DNA from: Dipteris shenzhenensis
Taxonomy: Eukaryota; Polypodiophyta; Polypodiopsida; Gleicheniales
Assembly: GCA_047967505.1 (NCBI GenBank)
Contig: CM106540.1
Length of the DNA: 64,000 nucleotides
Direction: 5' to 3' (one strand)
Shown one piece after another: positions 31,490 to 43,119 of the stretch. Under the pieces are notes generated by a model. That model was not told where the DNA came from. It ran no database searches and worked only from the letters and a program-made list of their open reading frames with translations. Position numbers and translations under genes: made by a program. Each line of letters begins with the position of its first letter. Within the stretch, counting starts at the first letter, position 1.

Positions 31490-33920
31490 AGGAGCCCACA
31501 ACTTTTTAAACCCGGTGGTTTGTGGTGCACTAAGTATAGGGGTTCTAGTCATAGTCACTAGGAATGTTACTCCAAACGTAAGGTATTGACTAGTACCTCA
31601 TTTTGTATTTTTTGTGAAATTCTACCTCTTCACTCTTCCTCCTCGTCTTCTTCCTAATCCCCCTTTGCTTCAAGCTTTAGCACCCAATCAGGTTGGACCC
31701 CCATACTCCTATCCTCAGCTGTATTACTTATCATACCATCCACTTGTTCCAATAAGCGGGTAGACCGTACTACACACAAGATCCATCGGGTGCTTTTAAG
31801 GGAGGTTGGGAAAGACCAAGGAGAGCGCCCAACTTTCAAAGACTAATAATATGGGAGCTACGACCACTACTACGATGAGTGTATGTAGCCGTTTGGAAGA
31901 CCATATTGTGCACAATCCAACACCAATCACCACCACTGCACAACAGAGATTGACCAGATGGTGCAGTGACAGGATTGAGAACAGTGACAAAGTCACAAAT
32001 TAAGGGTGGCACGTCTACTAATGATAACTCAATGCCAATACAGAAAGTGAGATTTTGGTGCAGGTTGATAAATGTACATCAGTGCTTTCGAAACATTGCC
32101 CATGATTGCCAAAGCACAGAATTTTAACAAAAATATGAATTACACAATATGTAAAATAGTTTTGCCAATATCAATGATGGGCTACGGTTCAATCTCATCC
32201 TCAATGAGATCAACCCTTGCCAAACTATCTACTTCAAAATCCAAACGAGTGTTGAGATCTACAAATACATTCAGCCCACTACTACTTGTGCTACTCATGT
32301 GCTCAAATCAGCGTCACCAATGATAGGCTCGTCCTCATGGGTAATGGCCTCAATATCTGTATCTCCTATCTCATGATCATCCTCCTCTCTCGTATCATGG
32401 TCATCATCACCTCCATGGCCATGATCATCCTCCATACACTCCATATTAGTAAATGTACTATACATCACTTTGGAGCGTGGCGTAATAGGTATGACATGCC
32501 ATCACCTATTATTATCCACCATTGGTTGATAGATAATCTAATTCAAACACAAATACAATCATGTTATTTTCCTTGCATCGAAGGTATCAAATATTTAAAA
32601 GTAAGTATTTTTATATGTGTGTACAATACCTGTTCACATTGTTGCGGTAGTACTAGTGTGTCCTTCTTACTTTGTCAAAACTTTGTGGAGTTAAGAGTTA
32701 CAAAGCCACTTGCATGGCATTTAATTGTTGCATTAGGGCCTCTTTCCACCACGTCCTTAAACCACTTTACATCCAAAACATACACAAAGAAGCGTCAAAA
32801 GTCAAGCTTAATAATATATTGGATTATGCCACAATAATCATCCATGGCTCCATTGGCTCCCTCAAAGCTAGCAATGACGCCGCAATCTTGTGTGTTTCTC
32901 TTATCATCAATCTGTTGTGTTCGAAAATGCTTGCTCTCACACCATGGTCTCATTGTCACCTAGACCCCATTCACCAGAAAGCTAGCACAAGTGCACCCAA
33001 AGAGATGTCTCCACAAAAATCATCCTTTGGTGGATAACATTCCTAAGAAGACATTGTCCTTGTCTTCTACTACCACTGGCTCAAAAAGAAAAACTTCGTG
33101 GGCCTTCCACTCTTCATGCCGTACGTATGTCCAACAAGAGGAAGGAGAAGTTAGAAGGCCATCGTACTTCAAAAGCCAAGAGGAAGAAGGTGATGGATCA
33201 AACTCTACATGAGATGACGATGTTGTGACCTCGACCTCGACTCTGTTTTGACCCTTGGGCAGCATCTAGAATGTCTAGGTCACTATAAAATCAAGGATCA
33301 GAGTATTGCATTGCTGAAACACATTCCAGGAGGGCATAACAAGGGCCAAGTTTCAAACGAGGATGGTAAAGATGGACGCACGGTGAAGCAATGTACAGCC
33401 TACCGTGCCCTCAATTGTGAGCAAGTAGTAGTAGACATAGATGGTGTCAGCCTCAAGCTTGTTCTCTTGGATGGAGGTGCAACAGTTAACATCATGCCTA
33501 AGAGTACCATGGCGCATTTGGGTTTGAGTCACACCAATCCAATCCATTTCTAACTCAAAATGGCTGATCAATGGAAGATTATGCCCCTACTAGATATCAA
33601 AGGAGTTCCCATGCAGATTGGAGGGGTTATCTTCCCCTCTCACTTTGTTGTGCTTGATATGACGATAGATGAGTGAGGTCATTACTCTTGCTGGGCAGAC
33701 CATGGTTGAGGCCTGCCAAGGCTATTCAAGACTGGTCTATTGATGAATTTAAGGTACAATTGGGGTTTACATCCTTGGTTGTTGACATGATCACCGACAA
33801 GTTTTTCCATAGGAAAATAGAAATGGGAGAAGAGGATTTCAAAGTGGAAGCTAGTACACAAGAACAACTGTGGGCCCTTGTGGTTGCCTGCATTGAGGAC
33901 TCACACTTTTCAAGGTGAAA
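31490..33920 (+). mobile_element. Ty3/gypsy relic 2: gag zinc knuckle and protease
   Basis: At 31,510-31,575 a plus-strand reading gives 'LWCTKYRGSSHSH' then EC, a gag zinc knuckle with its second Cys changed to Tyr. 33,410-33,540 reads 'CEQVVVDIDGVSLKLVLLDG' and 'GATVNIMPKSTMAHLGL', a clear retroviral-type aspartic protease. 33,680-33,760 reads 'LLLGRPWLRPAKAIQDWSID', its C-terminal flap. Sequence type differs from the complete gypsy at 18.6 kb and fits the relic at 51-54 kb. No LTR was found. Confidence 0.75.
33248..33553 (+). pseudogene. Gypsy-2 aspartic protease
   Basis: 101 codons open. LLDGGATVNIM is the catalytic loop (usual DSGAS/DGGAT) and the following MAHLGL the usual helix. A stop at 33,551-33,553 cuts the domain; the same frame continues with 'LKMADQWKIMPLLDIKGVPM' and, after further damage, the LLLGRPWL flap at 33.68 kb. 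Confidence 0.78.
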
Positions 33921-34229
33921 CATATAATGCAAAATCCCTAGAGGGTGGTAGCTCTTCTTTGATATCTGTAGACAATGATCTTTGTAGAAGCTGAGATTCA
34001 CAAGAAGCTTGGTAGGGGTTAACCAGTGTTCGACTATAAGCCTTATTTGAGTACAAAGGCAATAATTGTGTCGAGGTTTGTGCTAAATTGTATGTGTGTT
34101 TGTGTGATGTGATAGGAGATGTGTGTGAGTGTGATCTAAGCTTTGAGGTTTGACTTTGGTTGGTGTGATTGAGCATGATTCTAGGGAGTTGATTCGAGTT
34201 GATTAGGAGAGATTCAAGGAGGATTTGAT

Positions 34230-34775
34230 GCCTTGCTTAAGGCTATAAAAGGTATACTTGAATATGGAATAGATGGAAGAGGTTGGATTTGCAGGTCTTA
34301 TTATTGCTTCCCCGTTTTGGCCCCATTTACTCCTTTCAGAGCTGCACATCCTTCGGTAGACACATCATGGGAGATTCTGGCTAGAATTGCAGCTTGGCAT
34401 ATTTGGAGAGCCAGATGATAGAGGCATTGGATGGATCCCAGGTTCACCCCTCTCAAACATTGGCCATTATTTGGACTGATACTATAGGTACCTTGATGGC
34501 CATCTGGGCGAGCATATAGGGGTCATTGAGAGCTGCCTCTGCTAGGAGGAACACTTTCTTCAGTGTTTGGAGGGGATCTCCTTTCTTCTCTGATTTTGTC
34601 TCAGGGTTGACTTGGCATTTTCAGCCTCATCCCTGGTCATTTGCTAGCTCTTTTTGAGCTTTGATTTCTCTCATGTATATATCGACATGATGTACTTTCA
34701 CATTGAGCTTGCTCTACAGTTTTCTTTCATACTTAATAGAAGTACTTTTTGGCAAAAAAAGGAAAGTGCCTGCTT
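34230..34775 (+). mobile_element. LINE-2 3' region relic with A-rich tail
   Basis: 'DTSWEILARIAAWHIWRAR' (34.36-34.42 kb) parallels the block at 30.5 kb. The end (TTGAGCTTGCTCTACAG..TAGAAGTACTTTTTGGC plus AAAAAAAGG at 34,756) parallels 31.17-31.24 kb. This shows a shared 3' end for the family. Confidence 0.6.
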
Positions 34776-34779
34776 GCCT

Positions 34780-36619
34780 GTGAGACAGAAGACTCTAGGA
34801 AGGTTGTGGTGGCTTGAAGGTGTCCTCCATGTGTTTGTGCTTCAGTTTGTGATTTCTTCTGCATTGTCCTTGTGTAGCATAGCCTGCAGCTTTGACCTGT
34901 CTCCGTTCAGCTCTGTCCACAGCAGCAGCATCCTGGTTCATGTTAGCTTCTGAAATCTCCATCTCCACATCCATCAAGTTCATAGATATAGCTATCTCCA
35001 ATTTAATGACATGACTTCTATTAAGTATGAACTCTCTACGCAGCTTTAGGTGCCGTTTCTACAAAATCCACACATGATGTTCAGCCACACCAACCTTAGC
35101 AGGATAGGAGTTGTGCGATCTCCCTCATTACATCCCAATTGTCACAGCAACTCGAAAGGTAGACAGCATTTATAAAAGTGAAAGAAGTTCCAGTCATTGG
35201 AGGAGAAGGGTTGCATGTTCCTGCTCAGAGTGAATCTTGTGCCAGGTATCATGCACTGATTGTCATTTTCTCTTCAGCAAAATTGCACTGGGTGCTAACT
35301 CAGCCTTTGGAACATCGCATGGAGGAGAAGAAATATAGAGCCCATCTTTAACTTCGAAAGTTTGCAAGTCGGGCAACAGGTCGAGGTCATAGTGACACTC
35401 GAATGGGTTCATCAATTGGGATGGCATCATCAAGTGCTGGACAAAAGATACCCTAGTGAGGTAACAAAGGTATTTGTCTCAGTTTATCTTGGCCTTTCTA
35501 CAGCTCATCTCCCAGTCAAGGCATCTTACACTCCCTCCCTGTGCATGGATTTCCTTCTTCGGAAGAAGTCACTCCGCAGGGGTTAGAAATGTCCAGATGT
35601 GGTCTCTGAAATTACACCAAATGCTTTCTTGACCAGATACTTCGTTTGTCAGATTGATTCTGTACCAGATCATGACTATTTGAACAAGAGGTACAAACCT
35701 ACTTTGGCTGGCCTTTCTAATTCCAACCCAAATGATTTTTCAATTTATTTTGTGAAAGCCCCAAAAGTATGGTGCCAAAAAGACGTGCATGTGCACTGGC
35801 CACAATTGACCCACATGTTGGGGCTATGGGCTGCTCACCCCCCTCTTATTATCCCTCTATCCATTCCATTACAGCCATCCAGTACCACTCCTTCAGTTCC
35901 ATCCTTTTCTATTTAGTTCTTAGCTTCTCTCTTTATTCTGTTCTCAACTTCTATCTCTACCGATACATCCACCGATACATCCAATTGCAATTCCCCATCC
36001 ACTCCGGAACACATTTCCTCCTTCCTGCCATCTCCAACTTCTTCCACCCCTTCTGTTGTCACCACCACTCCTTCCACCCCGTCTTATTGACCTTTGTTTG
36101 TCTCTGAGCAAATTGAGTATCCTCTCAAAAATTAAAATGCTTCTAGTATACTAGAATGTGGACAAACCCTCCCATTGCACTATTGAGATTGGGAATGGAT
36201 GGATTCAATTGCAAAGGGAGGGATTTACCCAAATTTTGTAATCTGTGGGGGCAAGAAATCGGCCTCTTGCTATTGAATAAAAATTTATCACCCTGTCCTT
36301 TGGCGATGAAGTTGGTCAAACTAAAAAGCAAGGGATCATAGGGTATGCCTTTCTTTTGCAAATGTGATAAATTAGCTCCACGATTGATGTATTTATGAGT
36401 ACCAAATGTCGTCATTCCACTCTGTATGTTCGTGCTTTTTCCCAATAAAAGAATTTAAAGTGCCACAATCCAATACTTAAGAGAATCTAGATTATTGCTA
36501 ATGAAGAGCTCTTCAAGTGCCCATACAACTATACCATTAAACTGTTGCTAAAGTTCTAATTTACCAGTCTTCCTGTTTCTATTAAGATTGCCTTGTTGAG
36601 ATTTTTGGTGGATGTACAG
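34780..36619. other. Unassigned intronic stretch with two open frames
   Basis: Frames at 35,362-35,586 and 35,599-35,916 (plus) look protein-like in composition ('VFVSVYLGLSTAHLPVKA', 'NAFLTRYFVCQIDSVPDH'), but I recognise no domain, and they lack continuity with the kinase. C/T-rich from 35.85 to 36.07 kb. Confidence 0.3.
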
Positions 36620-36777
36620 GTAGAGAGAATGGGTGGGACCATGACTGTAACCAGCAAAGAAAACAAAGGAACAACATTTTCTTTCAGCTTACCATGCAAG
36701 TGTATAAGAACAAAAACTGTGCGGAAGTCAGAAGCTCAATGGTTCCGAACAATATTTAATGAGCAAGAATGTAACAG
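36620..36777 (+). CDS. HK5: Kinase exon d: end of HATPase domain and linker
   Basis: Acceptor TGTACAG|GTA gives '[20 protein letters not shown]' and 'SFSLPCK', the final strands of HATPase_c, directly continuing '..AISKQL' from the exon 19 kb upstream. The linker towards the receiver follows. The donor AACAG|GTGAGA has phase 2. Confidence 0.9.
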
Positions 36778-36862
36778 GTGAGAGTAAATGATATCAAAAA
36801 ATGAGACAGTTAGTTTAATGCAATTTATGCTGTTGTTAATGGCTTGTCAATGTCGATTACAG

Positions 36863-37346
36863 AACGGTGCAAGTTGTAGACATCACTGAAGGCATAAGAA
36901 CTTTGTATTCTCATTGTGGATACCCAAGTACGCTCAATGATGAGATGATAAGAGATTTTGCAATGAAGCACTCCCACAAGGAAAGTAGGGTGAGCATTAC
37001 CAATGGGCAACATTCTACTCAGGGAGCCCAGCAATTTTCGAATGTCAACAGTTCTATCATTACACAAGATTTATGTCCAGGATCGCTTGTGAACGAGTCT
37101 AAAGTGGATCATCTTGATAAAAGAAATGTACACGAAGTTCCCAAAAAAAACAGGCTGTACAGAAGTTCTGTTCAGTCAGAGCAGATGCGGAGAAAACCCA
37201 AGATACTTCTAGCTGAAGATAACTGTGTGAACATCTTGATAGCCCAATCCATGATGAAGCGCCTTGGCCAGTCACTCGATGTTGTAAATAATGGAGCAGA
37301 GGCATTGCAAGCTTTGCAGAGCTGCACCTATGATCTTATCTTTATG
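36863..37346 (+). CDS. HK5: Kinase exon e: linker and first half of receiver domain
   Basis: Acceptor GATTACAG|A, donor TTTATG|GTGAGC, 484 nt. About 110 residues of variable, Ser- and Asn-rich linker lead into 'KPKILLAEDNCVNILIAQSM', with the acidic pocket Glu-Asp at 37,215-37,220, and 'GAEALQALQSCTYDLIFM', which ends just before the phospho-accepting Asp. It is in the same frame and phase as its neighbours. Confidence 0.93.
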
Positions 37347-37607
37347 GTGAGCTTAACAGTGTCTCTTTTTCACCACTGGAACTTATATTAATGCATAAAT
37401 GGTCTAAAAGGATTTTCGCTAGCAGATTTTTTTTCCCAGCTAGGACCCTCTTTGGCTGAAACCTATGTGTTGTTAAGGGCAAACCGAAATGCATGTGCAG
37501 CCTTCTATAAATACAATCATTGGTGTGTTACATTTCTTAACGGTTGAACATAGGAATTATATCTTACTATGTTGATATAAGTTATGGTGTAATTGTGAAA
37601 CCATTAG

Positions 37608-37799
37608 GACATATGTATGCCAGTTATGGATGGATTTGAGGCAACACGGCAAATACGTAAATACGAAGAGACAGGAGAGTGGGACAATGCAGCAACTGGC
37701 AAGACATCATATGCCACCGCTACCTCTGGAAGCTGTTCTCTACAGCCACTGCAGAAAACCCAAAGTGTCAAAATTCAAGAAAGAATTCCCATTATCGTG
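37608..37799 (+). CDS. HK5: Kinase exon f: phospho-Asp and mid-receiver
   Basis: Acceptor CCATTAG|GAC puts the phospho-accepting Asp as the first codon (37,608-37,610) of 'DICMPVMDGFEATRQIRKYE'. An insertion loop rich in Ser and Thr follows, typical of AHK5 receivers, then 'QERIPIIV'. The donor ATCGTG|GTTTGT has phase 0. The next exon begins LTANV, completing the usual IPII(V/A)LTAN strand. Confidence 0.9.
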
Positions 37800-38329
37800 G
37801 TTTGTATAATTTGGAGATTACAAAACCTTTTGTATTTCAAGTCAATCTGTTATGAGTGCATGACAAATTTGTCTAAACTTGGAGGATAAAGAAGTGGCTT
37901 TTTAAAGGTTTGAGGGCTGTAGGCAGCATAAAACCATATTTCAAGATGAAAGAAAACAACATTCCTGTTTAAGCAATGATCACATGTTACAAGGGCAATG
38001 AATAAGGAAAATGTTGTAATGCTTCCCCTACCAATCCACCGGCAATGTAATGCTTGTGTAATACAGGATTATTATGAGAAGAATGCTACTGTGGATGTTA
38101 CAACAACAGTAAGAAAAGCTCATAGCTCTAGCCACTCTCCTCCAATTTTGTATGGATTCTCTCCCTTGTTTTCCATTCCCTCTCTGTCTATCTTGAAATA
38201 TTTTGCTCCCAACATGTCTTTATGCGTTATCCGCTCTTCCGCCTCAGCCTTTTTCAGATAGTATATGTTTTGTACTTGATTTTCGCTCGAGCTATTGCAC
38301 TCTTTATTTCAGCATAGGACTTAGCAAGG

Positions 38330-38448
38330 GCCTTAGTGCGCCCTTTGCTCCAGCCCATTGAGGCTTGTATGAGTTTTTCCCTTTTGGTGTACTCCGTACT
38401 TTGTCCCATAGGCCCGTGAGGCCTCCCACGGACGTTAATACATCTCTC

Positions 38449-38481
<33 letters not shown>

Positions 38482-38482
38482 T
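38330..38482 (+). repeat. LINE-1 3' end with (TC)n tail
   Basis: GTCCCATAGGCCCGTGAGG, CCTCCCACGG, GACGTTAATACA, then about 20 CT dinucleotides (38,443-38,481). It aligns with the LINE ends at 39.65 and 43.02 kb. Another LINE-1 fragment starts immediately after the tail. Confidence 0.7.
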
Positions 38483-39720
38483 ATTTGTACCGAGTCAAGG
38501 AGTACAAGGATTACACTTCTGGGCGCAGCAGACTACCTTGGCTAGCATTGTCCTCCTCTATGGCACTTTCGGCAGGGGGGGACTAGAGATGCTGGTATGC
38601 ACGCACTGAGAGATGGTTTGAGTGACTAGGGCTCCACATGGATAGACTCCCTCTCTTCCAGTAGAGTATGGACGCTCTATTTTCTCCCCTCCTGTCACAC
38701 GAGGTCAACCAGGTAATCTGTGAGGATCTCTTACAGCTACACACATTTCGGACCTGGTTGGGACGAAGCGAACTCCACTCCCAGTGAAGCTCAGCTTCTA
38801 CAGAGATCATTGCTTGCACATCACAGAGGAGGGTTTCATTGACCCACCAGGATACACACAGATCTACCTACCCCATTCATTGAGGATCTCTATTAGGTAG
38901 TTCCGGGTTTCTTCACATAGACTTCATATCAAGAGCGGCAGAGCAGAGGGCCTACCCAGGGAGAGGCGCGTTTGCACATTATGTGACATGCAGGAGGTTG
39001 AGATGAAGGAGCACTTCATCTTCAGGTGCCTTGTTTACTATGAGATCTGAGGGCGTTTCTACTACCTCTTTAGAGATAGCTTTGGGGTTTTGTCCCAATT
39101 CCTCTCCTACCCAGACTAGAGATGTTTGGCGGGCTTCATCCATGAGGTAGTCAGGCACCGCAAGAGGATACTTCGATCACGGACACAAGAGCGGACTTCT
39201 TTCTTGGTAGATCCTTCTCAGAGCTCTATCACGGAGTTCTTCATGCTAGATCACATGGACCTCCACGAGACGAGTCCTCGGCATGATCGTGACTTAGAGT
39301 TAGTGACCCGACCACATAGACAGAGGATTGATGCACATATTACACTTGGGGACATCCCCTCTCTATTTAGAGTCGAAGCTCGACTGATAGGGGTTACTTG
39401 GGTTACTATGGTCCTTATTAGATGCAGAGCTATGACCAGAAGACGTCACACCGCGAGCAACCGACAGCATTCTATCTCTGATTTCATGCCTCCATTGGCG
39501 ATGATGATGATGAGATTGATATGTGGCTGACATGACTATGTTGTACTTAGTACTATCATTTTGCACTTTTGCATTCTGCATTGGTGTGGATGCTCGTTTA
39601 GTAGCTCCACCCTCACAGCTTGTTTTGTACCAAGTTTTTCACTGTCTCATAGACCCATCGGTCTTCCGAAGACTTTAATAAACTTTCTTTCTTTCTTTCT
39701 TTCTCACACACACACACATT
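38483..39720 (+). mobile_element. LINE-1 copy D: ORF2 C-terminal region and 3' end
   Basis: Starts right at the previous (CT)n with 'YLYRVKEYKDYTSG' and 'HEVNQVICEDLLQLHTFRTW'. It includes a CCHC finger (C-T-L-C ... E-H-F-I-F-R-C, near 38.97-39.03 kb) and an open frame 39,126-39,530 ('AGFIHEVVRHRKRILRSR', 'DAHITLGDIPSLF'). It ends GTCTCATAGACCC..GAAGACTTTAATAAA followed by (CTTT)n 39,682-39,704 and (CA)n to 39,718. A 5'-truncated insertion, the usual LINE outcome. Confidence 0.78.
39126..39530 (+). pseudogene. LINE-1 D ORF2 C-terminal frame
   Basis: 134 codons, the longest intact piece of the region downstream of the CCHC finger. 'GFIHEVVRHRKR' has a match at 50.35 kb ('SFMRQLSIE', frame-shifted) and 'ITLGD' at 50.65 kb. 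No catalytic motif is visible; probably the tail of ORF2p. Confidence 0.6.
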
Positions 39721-40005
39721 TTTTGGCCTGCCATGAGGTAGGTCTAAGTGAAGGCGATTGGGAAGAAGCTAAAAACCGTCATTTTTTATTTCAGAGTATG
39801 ATGATTTATTTTATGATCCACTTGTTATTTTCTTCTCTACAAATCCTCCATATTTTTAGCCACTCTCTCTTCCCCCCTCTCCCCTCTTTCTCTCATGAGC
39901 TTTCAATTCATCATCTCTCCACCCTCTTTTCCGCGCTACAAATCCAATTCGTCTTCTTTTTTAGGATCTTTTATTTTGGGCAGGCCTTATGATTATTATC
40001 ATTCA
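39721..40005. other. Pyrimidine-rich spacer
   Basis: T- and C-rich; no domain. Confidence 0.3.
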
Positions 40006-40840
40006 CCTTGTCGTGAAAGAAAATTTGCATTAAAAAAGCATTCACATTCATACCTGTCCCCGAGTGGGACAGCTACTATTGAGTACAAAAAACTGGCAAC
40101 TAAAAGCTGCTCCAATGAAGAACAACTAGCACAAAAGAACTAAAAACGCTCAAAAAGCACTTCTAGTTGGACCACCGAAGATCTCTCATGCAATGTGCAT
40201 CTTGCAGAGAGCAACGCAAGGAGGAATAGAAAAAATGATAACATCCATAGCAGCGTGTCCATAGAGCCGAGAAGTACGAGCATGATATAATCACCATAAA
40301 GCCCAAATACCGACAGCAACTGAAACCGAGTGTAGTCACGGGTGGTGGTATATCTCCCAACAACCAAAACTGCCTACCAAAAGCAATACGAGGAAAACGG
40401 GCATGGAGATAAGTACCCAATCTGGGAAGAAAGTCACGGGCAATTGGGCAAGTCCAGAGTAGATGAAGTATAGTCTCCCTCGGATGTGAACAAGATGGAA
40501 AATGTGACAATGTGAAGAAGTAATACGGCTAGCAGCCAAGAAAGAACCCACTAACAAAGCACCAACCAAACATCGCCATAAGAAAAGTCAATGTTTAAGC
40601 AGGAACTTATTGGTCCAAATACGGCCAAGACAAACCTTCCACAAGCAAGTGGTTTGTCAAGATTTCATATAGAAAGACCCCGCTCATGAATCCATGGCTG
40701 CGATAGAAGAAGATTATAGGCTTTATTGGTAGTGAGTTCCGCAAAGGAGAGCTCAGAATACCTCGATCAAATCTCCAATCCAGAAGAGAAAGATTTATAA
40801 ATAAACGGGGAACTGGCTGGAAAGGAAACATCATGCTTGT
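40006..40840 (-). mobile_element. LINE-2 fragment: zf-RVT and 3' end
   Basis: Minus-strand frame 40,510-40,163 begins 'FPSCSHPRETILHLLWTCPI' and 'ARDFLPRLGTYLHARFPRIA', the zf-RVT domain at the C-terminus of plant LINE ORF2, with 'FGRQFWLLGDIPPP' after it. The 3' end towards 40.0 kb is AT-rich (TTAATGCAAATTTTCTTTC). Confidence 0.78.
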
Positions 40841-40844
40841 GAGA

Positions 40845-40845
<1 letters not shown>

Positions 40846-40873
<28 letters not shown>
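40846..40873. repeat. (TC)n tract at LINE-2/LINE-2 junction
   Basis: 14 dinucleotides separating two LINE-2 relics in the same orientation. On the minus strand the upstream copy ends CAATAAAATATTCTTACC and runs into (GA)n. Confidence 0.85.
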
Positions 40874-40876
<3 letters not shown>

Positions 40877-42340
40877 AAGAAGAATATTTTATTGCTGTGA
40901 AATAATTACATTCATAGGTACTCCAAAAGCGGACTAACTACTACTCAACCTAAAATCTCAGTATAAGCCATATATACATCATGGTCAATCAAATGAGTCT
41001 GAAAGCAATCATAAAACGATTGCTACAGAGATCGTTTGAAAAAAACAAAAGATGGAAAAGTAGGATCACCAAAGACTCTATGATTTCTGTCCATCCATAG
41101 AGTCCAAAGTGCCCAGTAGCGCACCCAAACAAAAAATAAATCAAAACCCTGTCTAGGTGGATGAAAACCAAATAACCAGAAGAACCTGCCAAAAGTAATA
41201 GTAGGAAATCTCGCTCGAAGCCCCTGACGAATGAGAGCGAGGAAATCACGAGTATGTGGACAGTGCCAAAAAATGTGAGGCACAGATTCAGTAGAATGTA
41301 GACATCAGTGGCAAACAGTTGAGGCAATATGTCTATGCGCGAGTGACTGCCCAGATGGAAAAATGCCAAGTAGGACTTGCCAGAGGAAAACCTGTTGCCA
41401 AAGAGGGACTTTATAATGCCAAAGGAGACGCAGCCGCTTTCTTCACCACTTTGATGGGCGATCCATATGCCAAACAGAATTGGCTCTGTTAAAACCCAAG
41501 ACGGAGGTAACAACACTTTATACAGAGAAGGCATTGTGATATGTGACAGCTTCAAAGGACGAGCTGAAGAAGAGGAAGAATGGAGAGTCCAATCCTCAAG
41601 CCTATCCTAAAGTTCCAAATGAGGTACCGGCAAGAAAGGTTGAAGCGTTTCTGAAATTTTATGCCAAAAGGACGATAATGAGCTCCCAAACCATACTTGC
41701 TAGCAGCGGCATAAAAAGATAAAAGAGTGCCATCATCCTGAAGTACATCTGCCACAGAAGCAATACCTTTGAAAGATATAAAATAAGAACTCCTGGGTTC
41801 TTGTATAGCCAGAGGAGGGTGGAATACTTTGGACCAATAAATATTCTTAGCCCTCAAGGAATTTCCCAACAAAGAATCCCTGCCATTCCATTCCAAGTGG
41901 GATAAAATATGCTTCCAATCAAGAAGCAAACGACAGACGAAAGGGCAGCCTCTGATCTTGCCTTGAATAGAGCCAAGTAGAAAATCCCACTGTGTAGGCT
42001 ACCAGTGCCCAAAAGCAGTAGTATCAATATGCAACAAAAGAGATCGGATCATGAAAGCCCAAGGCTGATCCCCTTGCATAAACTGCAACATCATTTTCCC
42101 CCTGTGAGCAAGTATATGCACTTGAATATTGAGTATGTTCAAAACCCCGTGCATCTTTGGAGAATAGAGACGATGCATAGAGAGAATTCTTAGACTTTTC
42201 TTGCCATTTTTTGAACGCCAGAAAATCTCCATGATAGCAAACATAAAGGAAGCCAGATCTGCCTTAGTAAACATAATGAGGGGCAGATAGAATTGTATGT
42301 ATGCTATCAAAATGGATTGCGTTATTCGCAAACAAACATG
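40874..42340 (-). mobile_element. LINE-2 fragment: post-RT region, zf-RVT and 3' end
   Basis: Reading leftwards: 'FYLPLIMFTKADLASFMFAI' and 'LNILNIQVHILAHRGKMML' (42.3-42.1 kb), 'LLLDWKHILSHLEWNGRDSL' (41.93-41.87 kb), then the zf-RVT ('VPHIFWHCPHTRDFLALIRQ', 41.28-41.22 kb) and 'FGRFFWLFGFHPP', 'ALWTLWMDRNHRVFGDP'. This is the C-terminal third of an L1-type ORF2 with several frameshifts. Confidence 0.82.
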
Positions 42341-42397
42341 TAAGTGAACCACTAGACATGCAGCATGTTCTACACCATATGTAATCAGGTCATATGA

Positions 42398-42640
42398 CCT
42401 ATCATAGATATATTGGCTTTTGTCATGGTCCAATAGGTCGTATTCGGCCTTCATGGACATAAAAACAATCATCATCATCATCATCATCATCATGTCTTGA
42501 GCTGCAGAGTGCGAGGTAGAGACCACATACATGACACAGAGTGTGACCAAAGCACCTATCATAGATGTATTGGATTTTATCATGGTCCCATAGGTCGTAT
42601 TTTGCCTTCATGGACGCTAAGACAATCATCATCTCTCGAG
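42398..42640. repeat. Tandem duplication (period about 157 bp) with (ATC)n
   Basis: CCTATCATAGAT(A/G)TATTGG starts at 42,398 and again at 42,555. The two units agree by eye over about 80 bases (CATGGTCC(A/C)ATAGGTCGTATT, CCTTCATGGAC). The first unit holds (ATC)n at about 42,465-42,493 that is almost absent from the second. Confidence 0.8.
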
Positions 42641-43068
42641 CTGTTGAACCAGAGAGGCAGAGACCACGCACAAAACAAAGGGTGACGAGAGCACGTACGA
42701 TGGAGGTTCAGCCTATCTCAACTCTTTTCAAAGGGGGCCATTCCAGCCGAGGTGTCACTCTTGATATGGCCCATCGGATACTGAGATCACGGAGACCATG
42801 GCTCCCGCCCCCCACAGCGCGAGACGTTTCAACAGACAATGATATAAGATATTTTCGCCACTCATCAAAGAGCCAACATGGCACCTCGATATGTACTTTA
42901 ATCACTAGTTTTGAGTGTTTGATCTTTTTGAAATTATTAGGATGGCACAAAGCATGGCCTTAGCGACCCCTTTGCCTCAGCCATAGTGGCTTGTATGAGT
43001 TACCTTTTTTATTGTATCTTGCCTCATAGACCTGCAAGGCCTCCCAAAGACGTTGATAGATCTCTCTC
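42640..43068 (+). mobile_element. LINE-1 copy E: ORF2 C-terminal tail and 3' end
   Basis: 'RVTRARTMEVQPISTLFKGG' and 'RGVTLDMAHRILRSRRPWLP' match the minus-strand tail of copy A. The end (CTCATAGACCTGCAAGG, CCTCCCAAAGACGTTGATAGA, TCTCTCTC to 43,068) is the family 3' end. Confidence 0.78.
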
Positions 43069-43119
43069 AGCTTTTGCTTCAGCTTCAATTTCAGTAGAGT
43101 TCTCTCATATACAACAGTT

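Larger units (their letters stand above)
17498..36619 (+). other. HK5: Kinase intron of about 19.1 kb filled with retroelements
   Basis: Bounded by GTAGGT and TGTACAG. It contains the 256-bp duplication, a complete gypsy element, an LTR-like segment, LINE pieces of two families in both orientations, a minisatellite and gypsy gag/protease remains. No host exon was found inside. Confidence 0.85.

Noticed and set aside
41999-42583. Single 194-codon minus-strand protein
   Set aside because: It fuses a real LINE-2 segment (right part of the protein) with a duplicated (ATC)n region; chimeric frame, not one gene.
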